A stretch of DNA of 64,000 nucleotides from Ralstonia sp. 25mfcol4.1 (GCF_900104095.1 NZ_FNJO01000013.1:62001-126000); one strand, 5' to 3'; counted from the first letter of the stretch, positions 1-8,776 are shown. The notes: generated from the sequence alone by a model not told the origin. Program-made: numbers and translations.

Positions 1-638
1 GCGAACTGACGCTGGCGATCGAGATACCGTACAACACGGTCATGCCGGCGCTGATCGATTTCGAACGGGAGTTTCCATACGTCGACCTGACCATTCGCAA
101 CCCGGTCTATGGCGACGTCAGCGACCTGGTGCTCAAGGGTGAGGCGGCACTTGGCATCGCGTTTGCGCAACCAGACTACCCGCCTGAACTGGACTTCCTG
201 CAGCTCGGCAAACTGATCATGGTGCATGTCGCCCATCCATCGCACCCGCTCGCGTCGCTGGACAGCGTGTCGTTCGCCGACCTGCATGCCTATCGGCGCC
301 TTGCATTCAGCGCGCATGCCAACAAGCTTCCAACGACCGAGTACCTTCGCGCTACACGTACGTGGCTGGCGGAAAGCTATCTCGCCCTGATGGAGATGGT
401 CGGCAGCGGTCTTGGCTGGGCGACATTACCCCGGCAATTGATACGCAACGAGCTGGACAAAGGCGAACTGGTCGAACTGCAATTGAGTGCCTACCCGCAC
501 ACCGACTGGCTTGTCGGGGTCGATCTTCTTTGGAGGAAATCGGCCAGTCGCGGACGCGCCGATCGATGGCTGCACAATCGGCTGCAGCAGCACATGGTTT
601 TCGAAGTCGGAAGAGGCGGACAACGGACAACGCGATAG
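1..638 (+). CDS. LysR-family transcriptional regulator, 5' end outside window
   Basis: The reading frame is open from the first bases of the window and stops at 638, so only the C-terminal part is present. The visible part is the LysR substrate-binding domain: alternating beta-alpha segments with 'GSGLGWATLPRQLI' near the end, the usual late signature (gxGxxxLP) of the effector-binding fold. The N-terminal winged helix-turn-helix would lie upstream of base 1. An internal ATG at 42 is not a credible start because the conserved domain already runs before it. The target genes are unknown: the next gene, hipA, is on the opposite strand and 268 bases away. Confidence 0.85.
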   Translation, partial: ELTLAIEIPYNTVMPALIDFEREFPYVDLTIRNPVYGDVSDLVLKGEAALGIAFAQPDYPPELDFLQLGKLIMVHVAHPSHPLASLDSVSFADLHAYRRLAFSAHANKLPTTEYLRATRTWLAESYLALMEMVGSGLGWATLPRQLIRNELDKGELVELQLSAYPHTDWLVGVDLLWRKSASRGRADRWLHNRLQQHMVFEVGRGGQRTTR

Positions 639-906
639 CCGCCAAAAAGTAAGGGCAAGTGTCCGCCAACGGCGCAGCTTCGGTCATCTGGTTCACCAAA
701 GCTGAGCGGCTGAATTGGGTTTGCGGACATCGCCGCTGCCTTCGGCGAGCCCTGGGGGGGCTCCGACCCCGGTTCGTTTATGTCAAAGGAACGACTATGA
801 AGATAAGCCTTCTTATCACAATAGCATGGATGACTACGCGAACTGCGGCACGGTAATTTCAGTCTCGGCTGTTACCCGGGGCAAGGCGCCTGCCTCGCGG
901 TTTCAG

Positions 907-2184
907 TCAAAGATTGTCGTGAATCCACTCACTGAACGAGAAAGCAACCCGAGCGTCTGCAATCAGGCGGTCCAGCATGCCGACGTCCGGGGCGACAGGC
1001 CGGGCTGCATCTCTTAGCATCGATTCCCAGCTGCCTGCGATCAAATTGGCTGTCACCTGAACCCACTCCCTGGCCGCCTCGGCATTCATGCCGAAATGGC
1101 TGGCGGCGTCAACCAACTGCCTCACCCCGGTTCGAGCGGATCCGTCCGCGCTAGTGGCCATGGAAAGGATGGGCCCATCGGCAAGCGGTTGCGGACCGAC
1201 CGAGATGACAGGCGTGATATCAAATGCGGGAGCCAGGCGCCAGCCGCGCTGGCCCTTGCCTTCGTGCAGCAGCCCGTGGTTGAGGGGATGATCGTCGGTA
1301 TTGCCGACCAACGCGTTGAACGCCATACGCCGCCACAATTCGCAAAGCTGGAGGCTCAAGTCCTCGCGCCCCTTGCACCAGATTCGCAACGCGTCACCAA
1401 AGTTCAGATACGAGCGACGCGGATCGCCTCGGACGGCGTCCAGCGGCAGTCTGAGCACCGTATGCGCACTTGCGAAAAGGCGCCGTTGCGGCCGATAAGG
1501 ATCTCCGGTACGGTCGAATCGCTCGACGAGCAAAACCTGATGTGAACTGAACGTGTGCAGTACCACGGGAGCGGCATCGAGGCCTGCCATCTTGGCCAAG
1601 GTCATGGTGACGAACTCGCGAGCAGGCATGGCGATCCGGTCGCCACGATCCTGCATCTTCGCTAGCCACAGACGGCCAGCGTGCACGAGCGTCGCCTTTG
1701 GTCGCTCGCCCCCGGCGCTCGTATCGAGATCCTCGTTCAGACGCCGTAGCGCCCGACTTGCAGGCGCGATGTGATCCAACGCTTCTGCGAGCGGTTTAAG
1801 ATCGTCTAATTCCTTTGGAACCCAAGCCAGCTTGCGCTCGATGTCCGCGCAGACCTCCAGCGCCCCCACACCATCCGGGACACCGCGTTCGAGTAGTTCA
1901 AGTGGGCTAAGGTCCTTTCCAGCGTGAGCGTTCAGCCTGTCTGCTCCATAGCCAGCAGGCTTGGCGTCCCTGATGACCCCGGGGAGCCCGTCTGCCGCAG
2001 ACACGGCAATCCCACGCACGCTGCGCACGAGACGCAGCTGGACCGGATCGAGAGGGATGGCCTCCGGGTGATCCAGATACTCTTTTCGATAGTTGAACCT
2101 GGCGGCGCGCTCAATAGTGAGCTCGGCGATATGCGAGGGAGCGTCGTGGCCGGGGAGCCAGGCCCACACGGGTACGGTCGGCAT
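907..2184 (-). CDS. hipA: HipA-family serine/threonine kinase toxin
   Basis: A 425-residue protein with HipA kinase landmarks: GGERPKA at about 158-164 (nucleotide loop), LAK at 174-176, NTDDHPLNHG at 295-304 (catalytic loop with the Asp and Asn/His of HipA kinases) and FDITP at 321-325 (DFG-equivalent). All catalytic positions look intact. Known HipA proteins phosphorylate a translation factor or tRNA synthetase (GltX for E. coli HipA) and cause dormancy; the target here cannot be told from sequence. Its ATG shares one base with the antitoxin stop (TGATG), so translation is coupled and the two genes form one operon. The length is close to that of E. coli HipA (440). Confidence 0.9.
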   Translation of the reverse strand: MPTVPVWAWLPGHDAPSHIAELTIERAARFNYRKEYLDHPEAIPLDPVQLRLVRSVRGIAVSAADGLPGVIRDAKPAGYGADRLNAHAGKDLSPLELLERGVPDGVGALEVCADIERKLAWVPKELDDLKPLAEALDHIAPASRALRRLNEDLDTSAGGERPKATLVHAGRLWLAKMQDRGDRIAMPAREFVTMTLAKMAGLDAAPVVLHTFSSHQVLLVERFDRTGDPYRPQRRLFASAHTVLRLPLDAVRGDPRRSYLNFGDALRIWCKGREDLSLQLCELWRRMAFNALVGNTDDHPLNHGLLHEGKGQRGWRLAPAFDITPVISVGPQPLADGPILSMATSADGSARTGVRQLVDAASHFGMNAEAAREWVQVTANLIAGSWESMLRDAARPVAPDVGMLDRLIADARVAFSFSEWIHDNL

Positions 2185-2489
2185 CAGCGTCTGCCGACTT
2201 GTCGTTCGGCAAAGTTCACGGCTTCCGGGTCCAGCCGCGGATCGAGCAACCCCTCCATTTGCTCAAGCAGCTGCAGTCCCTGCAGCACTTTGAGAAAGTT
2301 GCCGATGGAAACGCCGTCGCTCCCGTCTTCCAAAGACCTCAGCGTTGACGGAGACACATCTGAAAGTGATGCGAGCTGCTCCTGAGTCATCTCCCGCAGC
2401 TTTCGCGCAATGATTAGGCGCTGGCCGAGGCGCTCAAGACAGCCTTTCACCAGGATGGGCGTGTGTTTAGGAGGACGACGTGGCGGCAT
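2184..2489 (-). CDS. hipB: HipB-like antitoxin, XRE-family HTH
   Basis: A 101-residue protein with an XRE/Cro helix-turn-helix at about residues 20-75; 'MTQEQLASLSDVSPSTLRSLE' spans the recognition helix. It should bind HipA and repress the operon. The first 14 residues are basic and proline-rich (RRPPK). The ATG at 2489 has no Shine-Dalgarno sequence and lies only six bases after a good -10 hexamer, so the message is probably leaderless. The stop overlaps the hipA start by one base. Confidence 0.9.
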   Translation of the reverse strand: MPPRRPPKHTPILVKGCLERLGQRLIIARKLREMTQEQLASLSDVSPSTLRSLEDGSDGVSIGNFLKVLQGLQLLEQMEGLLDPRLDPEAVNFAERQVGRR

Positions 2490-2524
2490 GTCCCTACACT
2501 AGGGGTAATTCGCCATAATGTCAA
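2490..2524 (-). promoter_or_regulatory. hipBA promoter with operator palindrome
   Basis: On the minus strand TTGACA (2524-2519), a 17-base spacer and TAGTGT (2501-2496) form a near-consensus sigma-70 promoter. The perfect inverted repeat CCCTA-CAC-TAGGG (2492-2504) covers the -10 box and is a natural operator for HipB. The expected transcription start falls on or within a base or two of the hipB ATG at 2489. Confidence 0.75.
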
Positions 2525-2662
2525 CAAAAAATGCCGACTAATCCTGATTCGTATGGCGCTAAGAAGGTTCGCTCGGCGGACCTGGAGGATTCAGGATATC
2601 GCCTGGGTGGTGCCGCGCCCTGCCCTGCGGTCCGATGCGGTGCGTTGCGGTGCGGGGCGGCG

Positions 2663-3967
2663 TCAAGCCTTGTGTTTGGGGAACTGAAGCGCGAATTCGG
2701 TGAACTCATGCTCGACCGAATGGCAGGAAATGGAAGCCCCCCAACTGCGCAAGACGTCCCTGCAAAAAGCCAGTCCGATACCCGTTCCCCGATGCGCGGG
2801 ATAGGAAAAGAATGGCTGGAACATCCGGGCCAGGACATGCGCAGGAACCCCCGGCCCCGTATCCCGGAACAGGACGTAAACGTCGCTGCCTCGCATCTCA
2901 CAGCGGATCAGAATCCTGCCCTTGCCTGCCCGCTTGATCGCCTCGAGCGCATTCTTGGTCAGATTGGTAATGACCAATTCGAACAGTTGAGCGTTGCCCA
3001 GCACGTGCAGAGGTGCAGACGCATCGATCGTGACGATATCGTGATGCGTAGGTTCGAACGGAAACCGGTCAATACTCTGGCGCACGGCGTGCACCAGGTC
3101 GAACACCTCCTGCCTGGCCGCCTTCGGGTCCTTGGAGTTCGCCACCAGCAGATCGATGCTGCTGCTGACATGCGCAAGATCGGCCTGCAAACGGCCAATG
3201 GCCTGCAGAAGCCCCTCACGATGCGCGGCCTGGGGATCCAGTGCCGCCGGCAACCGGCTCTTGAGTCCCGCAGCGGTCATCGTCAAACTCGTGAGCGGCG
3301 TGCGCAATTCATGCGCGACCGTTGCCAGGGCGACGGCCATCCCCCGTCGCTTTTCCTCGACCAGCAGTTGGCGATCCAGCTTGATCACGACGAGCACGGC
3401 GATGACGAACGCAATGATCGGCAGCTGCAAAAGCAAAGGTTGCCAGGGGATGCCTGCAATGGAGTGACCGGCGACCACAAACAATGCGAATGCGCCGGCC
3501 GCTCCCGAGAGCAAGGCCATCGTCGCAAACGCCGAACTAAAGTGGTATAGGACCACCACTGCGATGATGACCGACTCCGCCCATACCAGAGAGCCGTGGT
3601 TCTCAAGGTAGAAGAAGATAAAAGCGAAGGGCATCCCGACGGTGATGGCAAATAGCGCATAGGTCGGCAGCCATCGCTTGTGCGACAGTGCAGAGGCGAA
3701 TAACAGCGGCACGAATAGCGCCGTGCAAATCAGTCGCAGCCACAGGTTTTCGTAAGCCTGGGGAAAGACATAGGACCAGATGACGTAGTAAAGCGGATGG
3801 CCGATGACCCCCAGCGCGCCCACCATCTGAATGCGACGCAGGCGCACGACGCTTTCCTCGTCGAGCAAGGTGGTCCGTGAGGCCGTTTCAAATACGGCAC
3901 GCCGGGCATCCTTGACGAGCCGAATCCACAACGATTCGTGCCTTGATTGCGCTTGCGTGGCTTCCAT
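2663..3967 (-). CDS. CqsS/LqsS-type membrane sensor histidine kinase
   Basis: A 434-residue kinase with an N-terminal bundle of about six hydrophobic helices (residues 48-197), an H-box with phospho-acceptor His219 (AHELRTPLTSL), an N-box near 336-343 (LTKNALEA), DTGPG at 369-373 and GTGIGLAF at 394-401. It follows the cqsA-like synthase by 24 bases on the same strand, so it is probably the receptor for that synthase's alpha-hydroxyketone signal. Vibrio CqsS ends in a receiver domain. This protein stops after the ATPase domain, as Legionella LqsS and Janthinobacterium JqsS do. No response regulator is encoded next to it. Confidence 0.85.
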   Translation of the reverse strand: MEATQAQSRHESLWIRLVKDARRAVFETASRTTLLDEESVVRLRRIQMVGALGVIGHPLYYVIWSYVFPQAYENLWLRLICTALFVPLLFASALSHKRWLPTYALFAITVGMPFAFIFFYLENHGSLVWAESVIIAVVVLYHFSSAFATMALLSGAAGAFALFVVAGHSIAGIPWQPLLLQLPIIAFVIAVLVVIKLDRQLLVEEKRRGMAVALATVAHELRTPLTSLTMTAAGLKSRLPAALDPQAAHREGLLQAIGRLQADLAHVSSSIDLLVANSKDPKAARQEVFDLVHAVRQSIDRFPFEPTHHDIVTIDASAPLHVLGNAQLFELVITNLTKNALEAIKRAGKGRILIRCEMRGSDVYVLFRDTGPGVPAHVLARMFQPFFSYPAHRGTGIGLAFCRDVLRSWGASISCHSVEHEFTEFALQFPKHKA

Positions 3968-3991
3968 CTCTAGCGTCTGACCCCTGCAAGA

Positions 3992-5269
3992 TTATGGCGC
4001 TGTGCTGCCTGGTGAACAGGTACGGCCGCGCTGCGCGCGTCGCGTCGATGACCACTCCGCCAGCCGGACCTCGTCCCGAATCTTCGCGAGAACGTCGATC
4101 AGCCGGTCCGTGTCGGAGGGGGTGAGTTTCGCATGCAGCGTAAGGCGCATCAATGCCCTATTCTTGGGGGTAGCAGGCGAGCAAAATACGGCCCCGAAGA
4201 TGCCATGCCGCTGCAGCGCGTTGCGCAGAACCATGACTTGGGGTTCCGTTCCAGCCTCCAATCCGATGATCTGCTCGCTCCCATCGCTGATGTTGTAGCC
4301 AAGTTCGGCGATGGCTGCGCGCGTGGTCCGGGTGATGGCATGCAGGCATTCCCTTCGATCATCTGCGCGCGCAATGAAATCTGTCGCGGCATCGAACCAG
4401 GCGATTTCATGGCGCAGCAGGCCGGAACTGAAAATGGCCGGGCGGGCCTCCACCGCGAAGAAATCCTTGAACTGGGTCGAACAGGCTACGAACCCCGCGC
4501 GGCCGGCGAACGCCTTGGCCAGCGAAGCGGTCCGGAAATGGACCCGTTCGGAAAGCCCGAGCGCCGGGACAAGTCCACCGCCCGCCGGTCCATGCGTACC
4601 CAACGAATGTGACTCATCAACCACCAAAACGCTGCCTGTCGCTTCCGCCATCTGTACGTACGCTTCCAATGGCGCCACGCTGCCAGTGGTGCTATAGACG
4701 GAATCCACCAGAATGACGCCTGGGCCAATACGCTCGATCTGGCGCGCGGCGTGAGCGAAGTCGTTGTGGCGCACTGGCACGGCCTGTGCCCCCGCCGCGC
4801 TGATGCCTTCCCATAGGGACGCATGACCGTTCATGTCGATGTAAACAGGCACCCCCGGCCCTGCAATGCATTGCACCAGTCCGACGTTCGCCGCCCATCC
4901 TGACTGGGCGATCAGGCCATCTTCTGCCTGCATAAGGGCGGCGAGCTTGCGTTCAACCTGGTATTGCGGCGTGTCGCCATGCCGAAACACGGAAGACATC
5001 AACAATTCAGGCGCCTCGTCGAGTAGCGCCCTCGCCTGCGCCTGGACTAGCGCCGATTCCCCCAACAGGCATAGATAGTCGTTACTGCTCAGGTGCAAGG
5101 CATCTGGCCCCGGAACACGTCCGTGCAGCAGGTGATTTCCGCCCCAGAGTTTTTCCATTCTGTCGACGAAATGGGTAGCCATCCGATCCGAGATCCACGC
5201 CGGTAACGGCGCGGATTGAAAGCGACTGACAGATTTTGTCGGTTGGGAATGAAGATTGGCGGGCGACAT
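3992..5269 (-). CDS. CqsA/LqsA-type alpha-hydroxyketone autoinducer synthase
   Basis: A 425-residue PLP enzyme of the alpha-oxoamine synthase family. DESHSLGTHG at 218-227 and TASLAKAFAG at 247-256, with Lys252 as the Schiff-base lysine, are the forms seen in CqsA rather than in KBL or BioF. CqsA condenses an acyl-CoA with an amino acid or SAM-derived substrate to give a CAI-1/LAI-1-type signal. The ATG at 5269 has GGAGG seven bases upstream. The last 25 or so residues are a basic, low-complexity tail beyond the family core. It is first in an operon with the sensor kinase. Whether it belongs to the Cqs, Lqs or Jqs subgroup needs a tree. Confidence 0.88.
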   Translation of the reverse strand: MSPANLHSQPTKSVSRFQSAPLPAWISDRMATHFVDRMEKLWGGNHLLHGRVPGPDALHLSSNDYLCLLGESALVQAQARALLDEAPELLMSSVFRHGDTPQYQVERKLAALMQAEDGLIAQSGWAANVGLVQCIAGPGVPVYIDMNGHASLWEGISAAGAQAVPVRHNDFAHAARQIERIGPGVILVDSVYSTTGSVAPLEAYVQMAEATGSVLVVDESHSLGTHGPAGGGLVPALGLSERVHFRTASLAKAFAGRAGFVACSTQFKDFFAVEARPAIFSSGLLRHEIAWFDAATDFIARADDRRECLHAITRTTRAAIAELGYNISDGSEQIIGLEAGTEPQVMVLRNALQRHGIFGAVFCSPATPKNRALMRLTLHAKLTPSDTDRLIDVLAKIRDEVRLAEWSSTRRAQRGRTCSPGSTAP

Positions 5270-5434
5270 CGGTGTTCCTCCAAAGAAATGAGCGCCAAAA
5301 TCAAAAGGGAATGACTCGAAAACTTGAGGCGTGCAGCGGGACGCCTGCCCGCAAAGGCATCACAGTTTGCGTCATCTATTCGACGCTGGTAGGAACGCCC
5401 GCGCTATTGCCGGATACCCAAAACCGACCGCCTC

Positions 5435-5481
5435 TGGCATGAGAAAGTCATGCCAGCGACTTTCTTGTGGCAACACGCCAC
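5435..5481. promoter_or_regulatory. Nested inverted repeats upstream of the autoinducer synthase
   Basis: TGGCATGA-GAAAG-TCATGCCA (5435-5455) is a perfect 8-base inverted repeat. It overlaps GAAAGTC...GACTTTC (5443-5449 and 5458-5464). GTGGC-AACAC-GCCAC follows at 5467-5481. The block lies 166-212 bases before the cqsA-like ATG. It may be an operator cluster or an alternating RNA hairpin. Confidence 0.45.
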
Positions 5482-6198
5482 CATTCGCAGTGTTAAGGAA
5501 ATGGTGATGACGGCCGCGACGGAACGGCGTGCGCAACGATCCCAGAACGAATGGCGGAATCTAGGCTGTTTTTCCTGGCAACACGCGCAGCATTATTTTG
5601 GGCATGGCGAACGCAGTGATAAGGCTGCGGCCTCTCAACGCGCGAACGGTCGGCTCGGATGCCATCCAAGAGGCCGATATGCGCGTGGAACTGAATTGCG
5701 TATGAATCCTGACATCGCTCTGCCGAGCCAGCCGGCCGAGACTTATATGCATCGGAAGACACTAAGACTCCGTGACGCTTTTAATTCGTGGCGGTTAATT
5801 GTCTTTTGTGGGAAATGCGACGGCTAACCGCATATCCACGTGACTGGGACGAAGTGCGATAAAGCACTCAACGTGAGATTCCAGGACCAGGATACCTAGG
5901 TAAGTCTTTGTTTTTGCGACGTTTCTATTGGAAAGGCAGAATGCTTTATATTGATATGTTATTTATCAAGCACTTTTCGTAGTGAGGTCCGGGCCGCGCG
6001 TCAGCGGCCATCTTCGCAGGATTCAGGCGCGTCCCCACATTCGCCGGCCAAGTCGGGGGCGCGCCGGCAGGCGCGCAAGCCCCATCATCCAAAGACTTGG
6101 CCCATTTGACCCATTTGGCCCTGGCCAAGCCGTTGACTCGTCATTACCCTTGGCTCGGGTGTAGACATCTAGTTTTGCGCCCGCTCAGAACTGCTACC

Positions 6199-6233
6199 AA
6201 CCCGCCCTGCCCCACAGCGGCGGGTTCTTTTTG
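6199..6233 (+). terminator. Rho-independent terminator with no upstream gene
   Basis: AACCCGCC (6199-6206) pairs perfectly with GGCGGGTT (6219-6226), followed by CTTTTT. No coding gene ends just upstream on the plus strand, so it may end a non-coding RNA. It also faces the convergent DUF1488-like gene. Confidence 0.7.
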
Positions 6234-6311
6234 GCGCTCGTCAAGAAGCGGCTGGCGCGAACGCTCACATTTGGGTGTCCGGCGGGCGTTAGATGAACAC
6301 CGACGTTTCCG

Positions 6312-6632
6312 TCAAAAATCGCCAGCGTCAAGAACAATGCGGCCGTCGTTTGGCATGGCGCTTCGGCGGGCAGCCACGTTTCGTATCCGTTGCCAACCCC
6401 CGAGAAACGCCTCATGCAGCGCCGCGTCGCGCTGGTCTTCGTGGAGCCCAGTCACATTAAGGTTGAAGTGGACTTCCAACGCTTGCCGCGTCACCAGGAA
6501 AGCCTGGCTGCTGCCCGCAATCAAATAGTCGAACTGAATGCCAACATCGTCACCGATGTCAGCCACCCTGGGTCCGATAGGGTAGACCATCACTGTGCTC
6601 CGAAACGTTGTTTCGTCGGCACTAGGATACAC
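6312..6632 (-). CDS. DUF1488-like small protein
   Basis: A 106-residue protein. It has an N-terminal beta-rich half ('VGIQFDYLIAGSSQAFLVTR') and then an acidic helix with the pattern ALxxAFxxxxxRIxxVAxR and a C-terminal LDAGDF, resembling DUF1488 proteins, which end in a similar 'I..VA...Y......Y.L...DF'. The function of DUF1488 is unknown and no catalytic residue can be named. It stands alone between a gene-poor region and the divergent thioesterase. The call rests on pattern memory only. Confidence 0.5.
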   Translation of the reverse strand: MYPSADETTFRSTVMVYPIGPRVADIGDDVGIQFDYLIAGSSQAFLVTRQALEVHFNLNVTGLHEDQRDAALHEAFLGGWQRIRNVAARRSAMPNDGRIVLDAGDF

Positions 6633-6828
6633 GCGAAGCCACCCTGTGCTCTCCGTTGCTACGACCCGGGAGCTGCCCGTTGACGGCGGACATGGATGAA
6701 AGGGGCTGCCTTGAGCGGAACCATATGCCGTAGTGGCCCGGCACAGCTGCTCGGCGTTTTGTGCGTAGCGCCGGTTCCATTAAGATGGCCGTCGATTTTC
6801 CAACGCGTCGCAATTTCCGAGTTCTGTC

Positions 6829-7269
6829 ATGGCCCGTCTCAAGCTTGATCTCCCGCTCCACCAACTTTGCTACTCGACCCATCTCACGGTACGTGTCACT
6901 GATATCAACTCGGCGAATCATCTTGCTAACGATTCCATGATCTCCATGATCTCGGAGGCGCGCGCCCGCTTCCTTTTCGAGCATGGCGGCGGGGAATTGA
7001 TTGGTGGCGCCCGCATTATCGTGACGGACCTGGCTACCATGTATTGCAAAGAGGCCCACGCGCGCGACCACCTGTTGTTCGAAGCAGGGGTGATGGATTT
7101 CAACAAATACGGGGGTGACATCATCTTTCGCATCACGCGGCCGGCCGATGGCGCGCTGATCGCCATGGCCAAGTCAGGGTTCGTCTTCTTCGATTACGAG
7201 CGAAAGTGCGTAGTGCCGATGCCAGAGAGTTTCGCCGCCGCGTTTCCGGCGGTGAACTGGGTCAGTTGA
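6829..7269 (+). CDS. Acyl-CoA thioesterase, 4HBT hot-dog family
   Basis: A 146-residue protein of the usual hot-dog thioesterase length. The N-terminal 'VRVTDINSANHLANDSMISMISEARARFLFEHG' region (split here at about residues 21-53) gives the D-x-N-x-x-xH-L-xN and E-A-R pattern of YbgC/FadM-type 4HBT enzymes: an Asp-Asn-His motif in the first strand-helix turn and a Glu on the hot-dog helix. It should hydrolyse an acyl-CoA thioester in the cytoplasm; chain specificity cannot be told. It has no operon partner: the DUF1488-like gene is divergent and the next gene starts 169 bases downstream. Confidence 0.75.
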   Translation: MARLKLDLPLHQLCYSTHLTVRVTDINSANHLANDSMISMISEARARFLFEHGGGELIGGARIIVTDLATMYCKEAHARDHLLFEAGVMDFNKYGGDIIFRITRPADGALIAMAKSGFVFFDYERKCVVPMPESFAAAFPAVNWVS

Positions 7270-7438
7270 ACTTGAGCCCCCTCCCAAGAACATGCATACC
7301 GACGTGAATACGGTAAGCGTTCTGGCTGCGGATGTTCCCTACACGTGTCCTCGCGCGCTTTCTAGCAGGGTGGCTTCCGCAGCGCAAGGGTTAGCAGCGA
7401 TAATGAGGCACAACTGACCGAATCAAGAGGCACAAGGA

Positions 7439-8680
7439 ATGCATAAGCAGGGCTTTACGACCGCTATTGTTCACGGCGACAGAAACACAGGCACCGAGCA
7501 TGGTGGCGTTCACCAGCCGATTCATACCTCTGTGCAGTATGGTTTCGATCGTGTCGAGGACCTGATTGGCGTATTCCAGGGCACGAAGAAAGGTGGCTTC
7601 AACTACGCCCGCCAGGGAACGCCAACGACCGCGGCGCTCGAGCGCAAGATCACGAGCCTGGAAGAAGGCATCGGCACGATCTGCTTCAGCACTGGCATGG
7701 CCGCGATCACGGCAACGTTTCTCACACTCTTGCGTGCCGGAGATCATCTCGTTGCGAGCCGTTACGTGTTCGGGAACACCAATAGCCTGTTCGGCACGCT
7801 GCGTACGCTCGGCATCGACGTCACGACTGTTGACGCGTGCAACGTCGAAGACGTCAAGCAGGCCATCCGTCCGAACACCCGTATGGTGTTCGTCGAAACC
7901 ATTGCGAATCCCGGCACTCAAGTTCCTGATCTGCAAGGCATCGGAAACGTGTGCCGCGAGCACGGTATCGCATATGTCGTCGATAACACGATAACCTCGC
8001 CGGCGTTGTTCAGGCCGAAGGCGGTCGGGGCAAGCCTCGTCATTAACTCGCTGACGAAGACGATTGCCGGTCATGGCACAGCACTCGGGGGTGCCGTGAC
8101 CGATACTGGATTGTTCGATTGGAGCGCATATCCCAACATTGCCGAGGAATATCGGCGTGCAGTGGCCAAGGAGCAGGGGCTGCTGCAAATCCGCAAGAAG
8201 GGCCTGCGCGACATGGGCGCGGCATTGTCGTCCGAGCAGGCGCATGCGATCGCCATCGGGGCCGAAACGCTCGCGCTGCGCGTGAAGCAAAGCAGCGACA
8301 ACGCGCTAGCGCTCGCGCAGTTTCTGGAGCGGCATCCCGCTGTCGGAAGAGTGTTCTACCCTGGCCTGACGAGCCATCCGCAGTATGAAATCGCGCAATC
8401 GCTTTTTTCAGGCGCGTCGTGGCTCCTGTCGTTCGAACTGCAGAACGCGGACCGCATGATCGACGTCGTCAACGCGCTTGAGCTGCCAATCAAGGCAACC
8501 GGCCTTGGAGACACGCGTACGCTGATCATTCCCGTAGCCCCTACGATCTTCTTCGAAGCCGGCCCTGAGACCCGCAAGGCAATGGGGATTTCCGATGGCA
8601 TGCTGCGGCTGTCGGCCGGCATTGAGGATATCGATGATCTGATCGCAGACTTCTCGCAGGCCCTGAAACTGGCCGCCTAA
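7439..8680 (+). CDS. Cystathionine gamma-synthase-family PLP enzyme
   Basis: A 413-residue enzyme of the Cys/Met metabolism PLP family (CGS, sulfhydrylases, CBL, CGL). Landmarks are FSTGMAAI near 83-90, DNTITSP near 182-188 and the PLP lysine Lys207 in SLTKTIAGHGTALGG. It probably joins a homoserine ester to cysteine or sulfide, or cleaves a thioether; the subfamily cannot be fixed by eye. GAGG lies eight bases before the ATG. It is a single gene, followed by a hairpin terminator. A second family member (29485-30684) sits in the sulfur island. Confidence 0.8.
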   Translation: MHKQGFTTAIVHGDRNTGTEHGGVHQPIHTSVQYGFDRVEDLIGVFQGTKKGGFNYARQGTPTTAALERKITSLEEGIGTICFSTGMAAITATFLTLLRAGDHLVASRYVFGNTNSLFGTLRTLGIDVTTVDACNVEDVKQAIRPNTRMVFVETIANPGTQVPDLQGIGNVCREHGIAYVVDNTITSPALFRPKAVGASLVINSLTKTIAGHGTALGGAVTDTGLFDWSAYPNIAEEYRRAVAKEQGLLQIRKKGLRDMGAALSSEQAHAIAIGAETLALRVKQSSDNALALAQFLERHPAVGRVFYPGLTSHPQYEIAQSLFSGASWLLSFELQNADRMIDVVNALELPIKATGLGDTRTLIIPVAPTIFFEAGPETRKAMGISDGMLRLSAGIEDIDDLIADFSQALKLAA

Positions 8681-8740
8681 ACGGCCGCCGCAGAGAAAGC
8701 GGCATCGCTCCTGCATGATGGGCGTTGCGTGATCGGTTCG

Positions 8741-8760
8741 GGCTCACCAAGCGGTGAGCC
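8741..8760. repeat. Perfect hairpin after the CGS-family gene
   Basis: GGCTCACC-AAGC-GGTGAGCC is an 8-base perfect stem with a 4-base loop, 60 bases after the stop. It has no T-run on either strand, so by itself it is more a processing or attenuation hairpin than an intrinsic terminator. Confidence 0.5.
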
Positions 8761-8776
8761 CCGGTGTCATCAACGT

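Larger units (their letters stand above)
5270..6311. other. 1-kb stretch without a convincing gene
   Basis: No reading frame here has a recognisable domain, a good ribosome site or normal codon bias. It holds nested palindromes (5435-5481), an AT-rich patch (about 5905-5970) that stands out from the GC-rich surroundings, a small hairpin at about 5855-5870 (AGTGC...GCACT), and a rho-independent terminator (6199-6233) with no gene in front of it. It must contain the promoter of the cqsA-like operon and could hold a small RNA ending at the terminator. Confidence 0.6.

Noticed and set aside
660..729. TGTCCGC / GCGGACA arms about 56 bases apart, as possible ends of a mobile element
   Set aside because: No transposase, no target duplication and only seven bases per arm.
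797..856. Short frame MKISLLITIA... with a good ribosome site (AAAGGA)
   Set aside because: It stops after 19 residues and nothing recognisable follows. It may be the stub of a lost gene, but too little remains to annotate.
1096..1545. 149-residue plus-strand frame opposite hipA
   Set aside because: It is a shadow of the hipA coding strand in a GC-rich gene, with no domain and no ribosome site.
5450..5827. 125-residue frame in the gene-poor region
   Set aside because: Its composition is unlike a coding gene, there is no domain, and it begins in the palindrome block.
6622..7071. 149-residue minus-strand frame across the thioesterase gene
   Set aside because: It overlaps the recognisable thioesterase, and its own sequence has no domain.
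7391..8290. 299-residue minus-strand frame opposite the CGS-family gene
   Set aside because: Antisense of a clear PLP enzyme; Arg/His-rich composition typical of a shadow frame.
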